Shown: piece by piece, positions 1 through 6,885 of the stretch
Position numbering within the stretch: position 1 is the stretch's first letter
Layout: each line of letters begins with the position of its first letter
Assembly (NCBI GenBank): GCA_050251715.1
Contig: JBFWMG010000055.1
Location: 1-16,829, forward strand
Origin: JBFWMG01 sp050251715
GTDB lineage: Bacteria; Desulfobacterota; Desulfovibrionia; Desulfovibrionales; Desulfovibrionaceae
Reading direction: 5' to 3'
Length of the DNA stretch: 16,829 nt
Made by a program: the position numbers and the translations under genes
Notes under the pieces: model-generated
The model's database searches: none
Told to the model about the DNA's origin: nothing
The model's input: the letters and a program-made list of their open reading frames with translations, nothing else

Positions 1-28
1 CCGATTTTTCCTTGATGAGCTTGGCCAT
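1..28 (-). CDS. 5' end of an unidentified gene running off the left edge
   Basis: An ATG at 26-28 on the minus strand opens a frame that reads MAKLIKEKS to the edge of the window. A GAGG ribosome binding sequence lies five bases upstream of it, and a candidate promoter is found at 89-118. Nine residues are too few to name a family. The lysine-rich start is compatible with a small cytosolic or nucleic-acid-binding protein, but that is only a guess. The alternative is that this is chance and the true start lies further left. Confidence 0.45.
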
Positions 29-88
29 GCGCGCCTCGTGATGTTTTTGTTTCGTATTTCGAGTTGATAGAGCGACGAATTTGGTGAC

Positions 89-118
89 ATTCTTACCTTC
101 CCCGCCATTCCCCGTCAA
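89..118 (-). promoter_or_regulatory. Candidate sigma70 promoter for the left-edge gene
   Basis: Minus strand: TTGACG (113-118) matches five of six -35 bases. An 18-base spacer leads to AAGAAT (89-94), a four-of-six -10 match; a 17-base spacing to TAAGAA is also possible. It points toward the ATG at 28, giving a leader of about 55 bases. A separate perfect TATAAT on the minus strand at 131-136 has no recognisable -35 partner. Confidence 0.4.
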
Positions 119-136
119 CGCATAAGCCGTATTATA

Positions 137-286
137 TGTGTTTCGCTGGACACAAGATGGGACGGGAGAGGGCGACGGCCATGCTCCGTTCCGGGAGGCA
201 ACGCCCACGGGCGACCCGCCGTGCTGGCGGGCCGCCGCTCCCAGCGCCGTGCAAGACCATCGGGGCGCGGATTGTTTTTGAACCGT
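137..286. other. Non-coding gap downstream of the nitroreductase
   Basis: GC-rich stretch between the nitroreductase stop and the left-edge promoter. It holds a hairpin-capable CCCGCC/GGCGGG pair near 213-234 but no following T-run, so no convincing intrinsic terminator is seen. The open frames here look like shadows, with no ribosome binding sites or recognisable protein character. Confidence 0.4.
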
Positions 287-796
287 CTACCACCCGTTCC
301 TGTGCACCCGGTCGGCGCGGAAGCGATCCTTGCGCTCGGCGGGTTGGGCGGGGTAGCCGATGGGGACGAGGGCGTGGGGCATGACACCTTGGGGCAGGCC
401 CAGAATCGCCGCGATCTTTTCCATGCGCGGCGCATCCGGGCACACGCCGGTCCACACGGCGCCCAGGCCCAGTCCGTGCGCGGCCAGCAGCAGGTTCTGC
501 ACCGCGGCGGCGCAGTCCTGCACCCAATAGCCGGGATATTTTTCCAGCGATGGATCGCCGCACACCAGAATGGCCACGGGCGATTGCCGGATCATGCCCA
601 CATAGGGATGCACAGTGGCCAGTTGTTCGCGGAGTTTCTGGTCGGTGATGACCACGAAATGCCACGGTTGGGCGTTGCCCGCGCTGGGAGCGGCCATGGC
701 TGCGGCAAGCAGCTCGCGCACCACATCCTCGCTGACGGGCCTGTCTGTATATTTGCGGATGCTGCGCCGCGTGTGGATGGCTTCAAGCACGTCCAT
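287..796 (-). CDS. Nitroreductase family protein (FMN-dependent)
   Basis: A 169-residue single-domain nitroreductase, expected to bind FMN as a dimer and reduce nitro-compounds, quinones or related substrates with NAD(P)H in the cytosol. Seen: the N-terminal FMN-binding RRSIRKYTDRPV (10-21), the AAPSAGNAQPWHFVV block (35-49), the GLGLGAVWTGV segment near 108-118, and the typical C-terminal RVH.N.W ending. The ATG at 796 is chosen because GGAGG (801-805) lies four bases upstream and family homology begins at MDVLEAIHTRR. An ATG-led extension to 889 would overlap the kinase gene and adds a non-family sequence. The kinase stop is only 49 bases upstream with no terminator between, so the two are probably co-transcribed. 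The physiological substrate cannot be read from sequence. Confidence 0.93.
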   Translation of the reverse strand: MDVLEAIHTRRSIRKYTDRPVSEDVVRELLAAAMAAPSAGNAQPWHFVVITDQKLREQLATVHPYVGMIRQSPVAILVCGDPSLEKYPGYWVQDCAAAVQNLLLAAHGLGLGAVWTGVCPDAPRMEKIAAILGLPQGVMPHALVPIGYPAQPAERKDRFRADRVHRNGW

Positions 797-845
797 ATCG
801 CCTCCATGGGATTCAGTTTGTTGATTTTGGGGCGGGAGGCTGGGG

Positions 846-3302
846 TTATTGCTCCCGCAACAGCGGCTCCAGGGCGCGATAGGCTTCATTCAGATCGCGC
901 AGCAACCTGCTGGCGGTGGTTGCGCCATCGGGGCAGGCTTTTTCAAGATGACTGGCGATGTCCCTGAATGCACCGGCGCCGATGGTGGCTCCCTCGTTTT
1001 TGAGCGAGTGGCTGAGGCGTGTCGCCTCTTCCACATTGCCGTTTTGCATGGCCTGCGCCAGTTGTTCCAGTTCACCCGGCACATTTTCCAGGAAAATGGA
1101 GATCACCCGTTTCAGGAGCGTCTCGTTGCCGCTCAATTTTGCCAAGGCCGAGGCACGGTCCAGAACAGGAGGACTGGCGGCTGATCCGGCATCGGGGGGG
1201 GCGGCATGGGCAACGGGCGTGGCGTGAAACGCCTGTTTCCGTGGTGGGGTGTGCCCCCCTTTGAGTTGGTGGATGGCGTCGAGCAATGCGTTCAGGTCAA
1301 CGGGTTTTGACAGGTATCCGTCCATGCCCGCGTCCAGGAACCGCTCCTTGTCCCCTTTCATGGCGTGCGCGGTAAGCGCCAGTATGGGGATGGCGGGATC
1401 GAGCACACCGGTTTGCGGGTCGCGTATGTGCTGGGTGGCGGTAATGCCGTCCATGACCGGCATCTGGATATCCATGAGCACCAGATCGAACTGCTGCCGC
1501 TTGAGAGCCTCGATGGCCTCCACGCCGTTGAAGGCGTAGTGGACCATGTGCCCGGCCTGTGAAAGCAGCGCCATGGCCACTTCCCTGTTGAGGGGGTTGT
1601 CTTCGACAAGCAGGATCCGTTGGGGGGCAAGTATGTCCGAAGACGGGCTTTCCGGGGCTTCCTGCATCAATTCGGCCCTGGCGGGGTCGCCGGGTTCGAA
1701 ACGAACGGTAAAGATGAACGTGCTGCCTTTGCCCTCTTCGCTTTCCACATGGATAGTGCCCTGCATGAGTTCCACCAGCAGGCGGCAGATGGCAAGGCCA
1801 AGGCCTGTGCCGCCGTATTGGCGGGTGACGGTTTCATCGGCCTGCTTGAAACTTTCAAAAATGGTATGCTGCTTGTCGGACGCAATGCCGATGCCGGTAT
1901 CCGCCACCCGGAAGGTCAACCAGATGCCCGGAGTGCCCTCCGCATCCTCCGTGGGCGGCCCCCCCGGCTCCACGCGCAGGGTGATGCCGCCGCGATCGGT
2001 GAACTTGACCGCGTTGCCGATGAGGTTGGTGCAGATCTGGTGCAGCCGCATGGGGTCGCCCCGCACGAACTGCGGAACATCCGGGGCTATTTCGAGTTCC
2101 AGCTGGAGCCCCTTGCAGCGGGCCTGGATGGACTGGATGTTGACCGCCGCCTCCACCACGCGCTTGATGTCGAAGTCATAGACATCCAGTGACAGCTTGT
2201 GCGCCTCTATCTTTGAGAAATCCAGGATGTCGTTGATGATGCCGAGCAGCGCGCTGCCGGCCTCGCGCACCATTTGCAGATAGTGGCGTTGCTTCCCCGT
2301 GCTGGTGTGCAGGGCAAGTTCCGTCATGCCCATGACAGCGTTCATGGGGGTTCGGATTTCATGGGACATGTTGGCGAGAAAAACGCTTTTGGCCCGGGTC
2401 GCCTCTTCGGCTTCCTTCTTTGCCTGCTTCAGCTTCTTGGCCGTGCGTTTGTGCTGCTCGATGGATTTTTCCAGGGACACGTTGAGCCGCTCAAGTTCGG
2501 CGGTTCTGCTGCGCACGCGTTCTTCCAATTCGTCATGCGCCTTGCGCAACGCTTCTTCCGCAAGGGTCCGGTCCGTGATGTCGATGCCGAGCACCAGGGT
2601 CAACATGGAACCGTCCAGATCGGTCATGGGATGGTAGTGGATGGCGAACGTCCGGCCATCGGGAAAGCGGCGTATCCTGGTCCGTGGCGTGGGCGTGCCG
2701 TCAAGCGTATATTCGGTTGGTTGGCACAACTCGCACGGTTTGGAACCATTGCATATGATATCGAAGCAATGCCTGTTTTTGGGAGAGCCGAAGTAGCGGC
2801 GAAAATACCGGTTGGCGTAGCGGATGGTATAGTCGGGATTCAGCAGGAATGAAAAGCCGGGCAAGGCCTCCATGAGGAACAGATGGCGTTGCTGTTCACG
2901 CCGCAGATGCTGGTCCAGGCGATGAATCTCGGTCACATCCCTGGAAATGAGGGTGAAGAGCTGCTCGTCGGTGCCGCCCTGCGCGCTGACCACGGGGTAC
3001 AGGCGGTTGTCATAGACATGCCCGTTGATTTCGTCGTCGTATTGGGCGGCCGTGCCCGACGCGAGAACGGCGGCCACCTGGGTCCGAAACAACGCGGCCG
3101 AGGACTTGGGCAGCAAGTCCAGAAGCGAGACGCCCAACAGCTTTTCGCGGGCAAGGCCATAACATGCCGTCGCTTCCGCGTTGGCCGCTGCCACATTGCC
3201 TGAAGCGGTAATGATGACGGCGCATTCCGTCATGGCGTCCAGCAGAGCCTGGGCAATTGGATCCAGGCGGACGCCATGGGCCATGGAACCGTTCCTGCTC
3301 AT
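846..3302 (-). CDS. Cytosolic hybrid sensor histidine kinase (PAS-PAS-HisKA-HATPase-REC-Hpt)
   Basis: An 818-residue three-step phosphorelay kinase. PAS 1 covers about 20-125 and PAS 2 about 140-245, followed by a coiled-coil linker (248-305). HisKA has NMSHEIRTPMN with phospho-accepting His314. HATPase has N-box Asn426-Asn430, DTGIGI from Asp468 and GGTGLGL from Gly497. REC (562-682) has acceptor Asp611 and Lys666 in the YLSKP motif. C-terminal Hpt (about 713-815) has His765 in LSHSLKNEGA. No transmembrane segment is seen, so it should sense an internal signal. PAS 2 carries four cysteines (179, 184, 190, 193) that could bind a metal or act as a redox switch; this is inference. A second start, ATG at 3284 (residue 7), is better placed behind AGGA and may be the real one. 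The nitroreductase follows 49 bases downstream. The output response regulator is not identifiable. Confidence 0.95.
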   Translation of the reverse strand: MSRNGSMAHGVRLDPIAQALLDAMTECAVIITASGNVAAANAEATACYGLAREKLLGVSLLDLLPKSSAALFRTQVAAVLASGTAAQYDDEINGHVYDNRLYPVVSAQGGTDEQLFTLISRDVTEIHRLDQHLRREQQRHLFLMEALPGFSFLLNPDYTIRYANRYFRRYFGSPKNRHCFDIICNGSKPCELCQPTEYTLDGTPTPRTRIRRFPDGRTFAIHYHPMTDLDGSMLTLVLGIDITDRTLAEEALRKAHDELEERVRSRTAELERLNVSLEKSIEQHKRTAKKLKQAKKEAEEATRAKSVFLANMSHEIRTPMNAVMGMTELALHTSTGKQRHYLQMVREAGSALLGIINDILDFSKIEAHKLSLDVYDFDIKRVVEAAVNIQSIQARCKGLQLELEIAPDVPQFVRGDPMRLHQICTNLIGNAVKFTDRGGITLRVEPGGPPTEDAEGTPGIWLTFRVADTGIGIASDKQHTIFESFKQADETVTRQYGGTGLGLAICRLLVELMQGTIHVESEEGKGSTFIFTVRFEPGDPARAELMQEAPESPSSDILAPQRILLVEDNPLNREVAMALLSQAGHMVHYAFNGVEAIEALKRQQFDLVLMDIQMPVMDGITATQHIRDPQTGVLDPAIPILALTAHAMKGDKERFLDAGMDGYLSKPVDLNALLDAIHQLKGGHTPPRKQAFHATPVAHAAPPDAGSAASPPVLDRASALAKLSGNETLLKRVISIFLENVPGELEQLAQAMQNGNVEEATRLSHSLKNEGATIGAGAFRDIASHLEKACPDGATTASRLLRDLNEAYRALEPLLREQ

Positions 3303-3421
3303 GCTTACGCCGATATTCCAAATTGAGGATGTATGGTTGCCTTTCCCGCGATCAACAGGAGTGCCGCGGTTCCAGGCGCTTCATGTGCTGACATCCTACC
3401 CCCAGAGTATCCCAACGGGAA

Positions 3422-3447
3422 CAAAAAATCACCGCCTTGACTGGCGG
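3422..3447 (-). terminator. Intrinsic terminator after rubredoxin
   Basis: Minus strand: CCGCC (3443-3447), six-base loop, GGCGG (3432-3436), then TGA and six T (3423-3428). The stem is short but GC-only. It lies 10 bases past the rubredoxin stop and closes the response regulator-rubredoxin unit, separating it from the kinase gene. Confidence 0.7.
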
Positions 3448-3457
3448 GAAATACGGT

Positions 3458-3619
3458 TTACGCATCGACTTTTTCAAAATATTCTTTTTCAGCGCCGCAC
3501 TTGGGGCAGACCCAATCGTCCGGCAGATCTTCCCATGGCGTGCCTTGGGGAATATTGTTGTCCGCGTCACCTTCCGCCGGATCATAGACGTACCCGCAAG
3601 GGCATTCCCATTTGTCCAT
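3458..3619 (-). CDS. rub: Rubredoxin with a CxC first knuckle
   Basis: A 53-residue rubredoxin, a cytosolic one-electron carrier with a mononuclear Fe(Cys)4 centre that commonly serves rubredoxin:oxygen oxidoreductase or superoxide reductase in sulfate reducers. The ATG at 3619 has GGAGG (3625-3629) five bases upstream, and the length equals the normal 52-54 residues. Second knuckle is canonical CPKCG (Cys38, Cys41). The first reads ECPCGYVYDP (Cys6, Cys8), one residue shorter than the usual CxxCG. I re-read the bases 3593-3604 codon by codon and the spacing is as written. The gene lies 47 bases downstream of a single-domain response regulator and is followed by a terminator, so it is probably the second gene of that unit. 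Whether the altered knuckle changes the iron site is unknown. Confidence 0.93.
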   Translation of the reverse strand: MDKWECPCGYVYDPAEGDADNNIPQGTPWEDLPDDWVCPKCGAEKEYFEKVDA

Positions 3620-3666
3620 TGTGTCCTCCGTCAATGGGGGTGTCAAAAACGACACTGCCGCGACCG

Positions 3667-4041
3667 TCACGCGGACGGGTGCAGCAGCTCTTTGATTTTC
3701 CGTAGCAACGCCACAGTGTCAAGCGGTTTTGTAAATGTTGCCGCGACCTTGAAAATATCCGTCAATTCCAGGATGGCGTCGGGATTGAAGGCGGCCCCGC
3801 CGCTGATGGCGATAATGTGCTGTGCGGGGCTGCTTTTCGCCAGTTCCGCGATGACCTGCATGCCGCTTTTCTTGGGCAGGAATACATCAACGATGCTGAG
3901 ATCAATGGCGTTGTGCGCCGCCAGCGTCAACGCCTCCTCGCCGTCGGCGGCGAGCAGAATCCGGTACCCTTCCGGTTCGAGCACGCCGCGCAACAACTCC
4001 CTGATAATGGACGCGTCATCAACGACAAGTATGGTTTTCAT
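3667..4041 (-). CDS. Single-domain (CheY-like) response regulator
   Basis: A 124-residue receiver domain with nothing attached. Seen: acidic pair Asp8-Asp9 in ILVVDD, phospho-acceptor Asp52 in IVDVFLP, Ser80 at the switch position (AISGG) and Lys105 in FTKPLD. With no DNA-binding or enzymatic output domain it must act by protein contact or as a phosphorelay intermediate. The ATG at 4041 matches where the family begins. Its purine run GGGGGAGG is only one base from the ATG, closer than usual, so the translation signal is odd. Upstream is a good sigma70 promoter (4162-4189) and about 115 bases of leader with short direct repeats. Rubredoxin follows 47 bases downstream. The hybrid kinase next door, with its own Hpt domain, is an obvious but unproven partner. 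Confidence 0.93.
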   Translation of the reverse strand: MKTILVVDDASIIRELLRGVLEPEGYRILLAADGEEALTLAAHNAIDLSIVDVFLPKKSGMQVIAELAKSSPAQHIIAISGGAAFNPDAILELTDIFKVAATFTKPLDTVALLRKIKELLHPSA

Positions 4042-4082
4042 GCCTCCCCCTGTGCCGGGTGGCCTTGCCCCATCCCATGCCC

Positions 4083-4104
4083 CATGGTGTGTGAACATGG
4101 TGTG
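4083..4104. repeat. Direct repeat CATGGTGTG x2 in the response regulator leader
   Basis: CATGGTGTG occurs at 4083-4091 and 4096-4104, a 13-base period, and a shorter copy CATGGTG lies at 4134-4140. All fall between the predicted promoter and the response regulator start, so they would be in the 5' untranslated RNA or bound as DNA. No known operator is recognised. Confidence 0.6.
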
Positions 4105-4161
4105 CGACCGTTTGAAAAAGCATGCTGTTTCATCATGGTGCAAAAAAGGACATATTATTTA

Positions 4162-4189
4162 GTTATAATCGTTTGCGCTGACAAGTCAA
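4162..4189 (-). promoter_or_regulatory. Sigma70 promoter for response regulator-rubredoxin
   Basis: Minus strand: -35 TTGACT (4184-4189), 16-base spacer, -10 TATAAC (4162-4167), each five of six to consensus. It sits in an AT-rich island (about 4140-4205) in otherwise GC-rich DNA and reads toward the response regulator start, giving a leader of roughly 115 bases. Confidence 0.75.
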
Positions 4190-4284
4190 ATGAAAATGGA
4201 ATAACAACGCGGCACAGTGACGGCATAACGTGGACGTGGGCAGCCTGTGGGTTCCCCTGGTTCAGGATGTCGCACGGCGCCAAA

Positions 4285-4320
4285 TAAAAAGGCCCGGCGG
4301 ACGGTTGCGTCCACCGGACC
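4285..4320 (-). terminator. Strong intrinsic terminator of the DEAD-box helicase gene
   Basis: A 13-base-pair stem (arms 4291-4303 and 4308-4320, four-base loop) is followed by TTTTTATTT on the minus strand. Two C/A mismatches on the plus strand become G-U wobbles in the minus-strand RNA, so the structure is tuned to terminate minus-strand transcription. It lies 26 bases beyond the helicase stop. Confidence 0.9.
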
Positions 4321-4345
4321 CGTTGGGATCCTTCACCTCGACCGG

Positions 4346-6547
4346 CTATGAGCCCCGGTTGTAACGCCCACGGCGCTTTCCCTTGTATCCCTCCCCGTCA
4401 TCGCGGCGAGCGGGTTCGGAGGGAAGGGCCGGGCATGGCGCGGCGGCGTGCAGTGTGGCCTGGTAAATGTCGTCAAGCAACATGGCCACCAGTCCCGCCA
4501 ACTCTTCGTTTTCCGCAAGGCTCTTGGCAAGAGGCTCATAGCGGCGCATGCGCTCTTTTTCCAAGACGTTGCGGGCGCGCAGCTGGGTTTCCAGCAAGGC
4601 GGTGATCCGCGTGCCCACCACGGCCTGCACATCCTCGTCCGTGGGCAGGTCGCGCCGTTCGAACTCGATCTTGTACTGGGTGCCGATGCGTTGCAGTTGC
4701 AGCTTCTGGATGATGTCCACCAGTGAAATGGCGACGCCCGCCGCTCCGGCGCGGCCCGTGCGGCCCGCGCGGTGGATGTAGGATTCGTGGTCCTCGGGCG
4801 GCTCATACAGGAAGACGTGGGACAACTCGGGAATGTCGATGCCCCGCGCCGCCACGTCGGTGGCGACCAGGAAGCGCAGGCTTCCCTCGCGCACGCGTTG
4901 CAGCACCTGCTCGCGCCGGGCCTGGGACAGGTCGGCGGAGAGCTCGTCCGCATTGTAGCCGAACTGTTGCAGCACGGCGGTGACAAAATGCACATCCGCC
5001 TTGGTGTTGCAAAAGATGATGCCATTGGCCGGGTTTTCCGTCTCTATGATGCGGATAAGGCACCGCTCCTTGCCCATGGCGGGCACCTCATAGAAGACAT
5101 GCGCCACTTCCGCCACGTGCACGCTGTCGCCGGACAGGCTGAGCAGGCCCGGCTTGTACAGGAACTCGTTGGAAAGACGCAGCACATTGGGCGGGAAGGT
5201 GGCCGAGAACATGAACGCCGCATAGCGCTCCGGCAGGTAGCGCTGCACCTGCTTCATGTCGGGATAAAAACCGATGGACAGCATGCGGTCGGCCTCGTCG
5301 AACACCAGGACGCGCAGGTCGTCCAGGATGAGGTTGCGCTGCATGAGGTGGTCGAGGATGCGTCCGGGCGTGCCCACCACCAGATGGGCGCCCTTGCGGA
5401 AGGCGTCGCGCTGCGGGCCGTACCCCACACCGCCGTACACCGCCACCGTACGCAGGCCGCAATCGCCAAAAAGCGTGCGCGCCTCTTCCTCCACCTGTCT
5501 GGCCAGTTCGCGCGTGGGCACCAGCACCAAGGCCTGGCAGGTGTCGCGCGTGGGGTCGAGCAGCTCCAGGAGCGGCAGCACGAACGCTCCCGTCTTGCCC
5601 GATCCGGTCCGCGCCTGGACCATGACATCCTTCTTGGCCAACACCCAGGGCAACGCCTTGGCCTGCACCGGCATGAATCCCGCCCACCCGGCCCTGGCAA
5701 TCGCCTCGCTGATCGCTGCCGGCGCGTTCTCAAGGGTTATGTCCTCGAACTCGGGCATGGGTTCCGGTTCGGGCTCGGGCTCGGGCTCGGCCTTGGGCTT
5801 TTGCTTGGGCAAAGGCCTGGGAGCGGCGGCCATGGGGGCGGCGGCCATGGGGGCGGGCTCGGCAGGCGCCGCGTCCGTCACGTCCCGTTGGGGCGCATCC
5901 GGGGCGTCGGCATCGGCCTGCACGGTTTCCGGCTTCCGAGCGGCAACGTCCTCGTGTGCGGTGTCGGAAGACATATCCGCTACCGGGGCCGCCTCGGCCG
6001 TCTCCTGCTGTTCGTCGCCGTCCTCTTCCGGGCCGGATGCGGCGGTTGTCTGCCGCTCGGCCGTGGCGGCGTCGCCGTGCGATTTCTTGGACCGCCTGCG
6101 GCGGGGGCGCTTTCGCTTGGGTTTTTCCGTGGGGGCGTCGGCGTCGCCGGAGGCGTTCGCCTGGGCGGCGGCAGCCTCGTCGCGCCCCGGCGCGGCGTCA
6201 TCCGTGTCCGTATGGGGGGCGTCCGTGGGGTGTGCGTCCGCGGGGTGTGCGTCCGTCGCACCCTCCGCCGTGGCCTGGCTTGCGCCCGCGCCATCCGCGT
6301 CGCTGCCGTCACGCTTGCGGCGGGACCGGCGGCGGGGGCGGGAGCGTTTTTTCTTGGGAGCCTCATCAGAAGACTGGACGTCCTCGGGGCCGTGGGTCTG
6401 GGAAGGGCTGTCGGGCGCTTCTGTCGGGGTATCCGGGACGGGGGCATCATGGCTATCAGCCTTGGCCGTATCGGTTTGTCCGCGCTTTTTTGCGCGGGAC
6501 CGGGATGCCAGACCGAATATGGAGTCGTCTTTTTCTTTGGGATTCAC
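4346..6547 (-). CDS. DEAD-box ATP-dependent RNA helicase with disordered N-terminal arm
   Basis: ATP-dependent RNA unwinding or remodelling enzyme. From the GTG at 6547 it has 733 residues; positions are numbered from that start. The helicase core begins near 267 and carries the Q-motif region (PVQ, 293-295), ARTGSGKT (312-319), PTRELA (344-349), TPGR (393-396), DEAD (417-420), SAT (448-450), IIFCNT (510-515), ATDVAARGID (562-571) and HRAGRTGRAG (592-601). Before it lie about 265 low-complexity residues with two arginine/lysine clusters (about 64-80 and 142-154), Asp/Ala-rich spacers, a five-residue DAHPx repeat and a (Glu-Pro) run. The short C-terminal tail ends basic (KGKRRGRYNRGS). GTG is preferred because AGGA (6554-6557) sits six bases upstream and the frame before it looks non-coding; ATG starts at 6694 or 6805 remain possible. 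The arm is probably an RNA or partner-binding tether. Confidence 0.93.
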   Translation of the reverse strand: MNPKEKDDSIFGLASRSRAKKRGQTDTAKADSHDAPVPDTPTEAPDSPSQTHGPEDVQSSDEAPKKKRSRPRRRSRRKRDGSDADGAGASQATAEGATDAHPADAHPTDAPHTDTDDAAPGRDEAAAAQANASGDADAPTEKPKRKRPRRRRSKKSHGDAATAERQTTAASGPEEDGDEQQETAEAAPVADMSSDTAHEDVAARKPETVQADADAPDAPQRDVTDAAPAEPAPMAAAPMAAAPRPLPKQKPKAEPEPEPEPEPMPEFEDITLENAPAAISEAIARAGWAGFMPVQAKALPWVLAKKDVMVQARTGSGKTGAFVLPLLELLDPTRDTCQALVLVPTRELARQVEEEARTLFGDCGLRTVAVYGGVGYGPQRDAFRKGAHLVVGTPGRILDHLMQRNLILDDLRVLVFDEADRMLSIGFYPDMKQVQRYLPERYAAFMFSATFPPNVLRLSNEFLYKPGLLSLSGDSVHVAEVAHVFYEVPAMGKERCLIRIIETENPANGIIFCNTKADVHFVTAVLQQFGYNADELSADLSQARREQVLQRVREGSLRFLVATDVAARGIDIPELSHVFLYEPPEDHESYIHRAGRTGRAGAAGVAISLVDIIQKLQLQRIGTQYKIEFERRDLPTDEDVQAVVGTRITALLETQLRARNVLEKERMRRYEPLAKSLAENEELAGLVAMLLDDIYQATLHAAAPCPALPSEPARRDDGEGYKGKRRGRYNRGS
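5773..5790. repeat. (GCTCGG)3 hexamer microsatellite inside the helicase gene
   Basis: Three perfect GCTCGG units, flanked by degenerate ones from 5761, encode the alternating Glu-Pro run just ahead of the helicase core. Because the unit is six bases, slippage would change linker length by two residues without breaking the frame. Confidence 0.8.
5823..5852. repeat. Exact 15-base tandem duplication in the helicase gene
   Basis: Two identical 15-base units (5823-5837 and 5838-5852) encode the repeated PMAAA peptides of the linker. Identity at every base suggests a recent duplication in a disordered region that tolerates length change. Confidence 0.85.
6211..6255. repeat. Three 15-base units encoding DAHPx repeats in the helicase arm
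   Basis: Units at 6211-6225, 6226-6240 and 6241-6255 encode DAPHT, DAHPT and DAHPA in the N-terminal arm. The last two differ by one base; the first is more diverged. Confidence 0.75.
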
Positions 6548-6885
6548 ACGCTGTCCTGTTGTTGGCTTTGGTGGCGGGCGCAATGGCGCCCACGCTTCAA
6601 TCCGTCTTTTTGGCCGATATTGCGAGAAAAGTAAACTCTCGTGATCGGCGCCCTGGACGCCCTCCCCTTTTGCCGGGCGCGCCACCCTCTTCATGAGGGG
6701 GCCGACGCGGGGCGATTGCCTCGCCTGGCAGGGCCGTCCGTCGTTTTCGAGGCATGGGAACGCATGGTCCCCGCGATGAGCAGTGATATCCCAACATGTT
6801 GCCATGACAGGACATCAATCCTCATCCCCATGGCGTCGGGCAGCATCTCACGCGCACCCCAGGCCTGCCATGCGGACCGGGAACA
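6548..6885. other. Gap between opgH and the helicase start
   Basis: If the helicase starts at GTG 6547 this 338-base stretch is non-coding leader plus opgH 3' region. Seen: a ten-base palindrome CAACATGTTG (6792-6801), a GGGCG/CGCCC hairpin near 6575-6590 in the helicase leader, and a CGAGA/TCTCG pair near 6623-6641. No clear sigma70 promoter and no T-run terminator for opgH were found. The helicase frame stays open to ATG 6805, so part of it might be translated. Confidence 0.4.

Noticed and set aside
3344..3385. Possible sigma54 site (GGCAC-N5-TTGA) upstream of the hybrid kinase
   Set aside because: The spacing is nearly right but the invariant GC at -12 is replaced, and no enhancer-like sites were seen.
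3821..4201. A DNA-binding output domain fused to the response regulator
   Set aside because: The frame closes at residue 124 and no helix-turn-helix is found in any frame nearby.
4772..6644. Long plus-strand open frames (620 and 456 codons) opposite the helicase gene
   Set aside because: They are antisense to clear helicase motifs, carry repetitive Gly/Arg or Ser/Ala translations and have no recognisable domains. High-GC codon bias explains their length.
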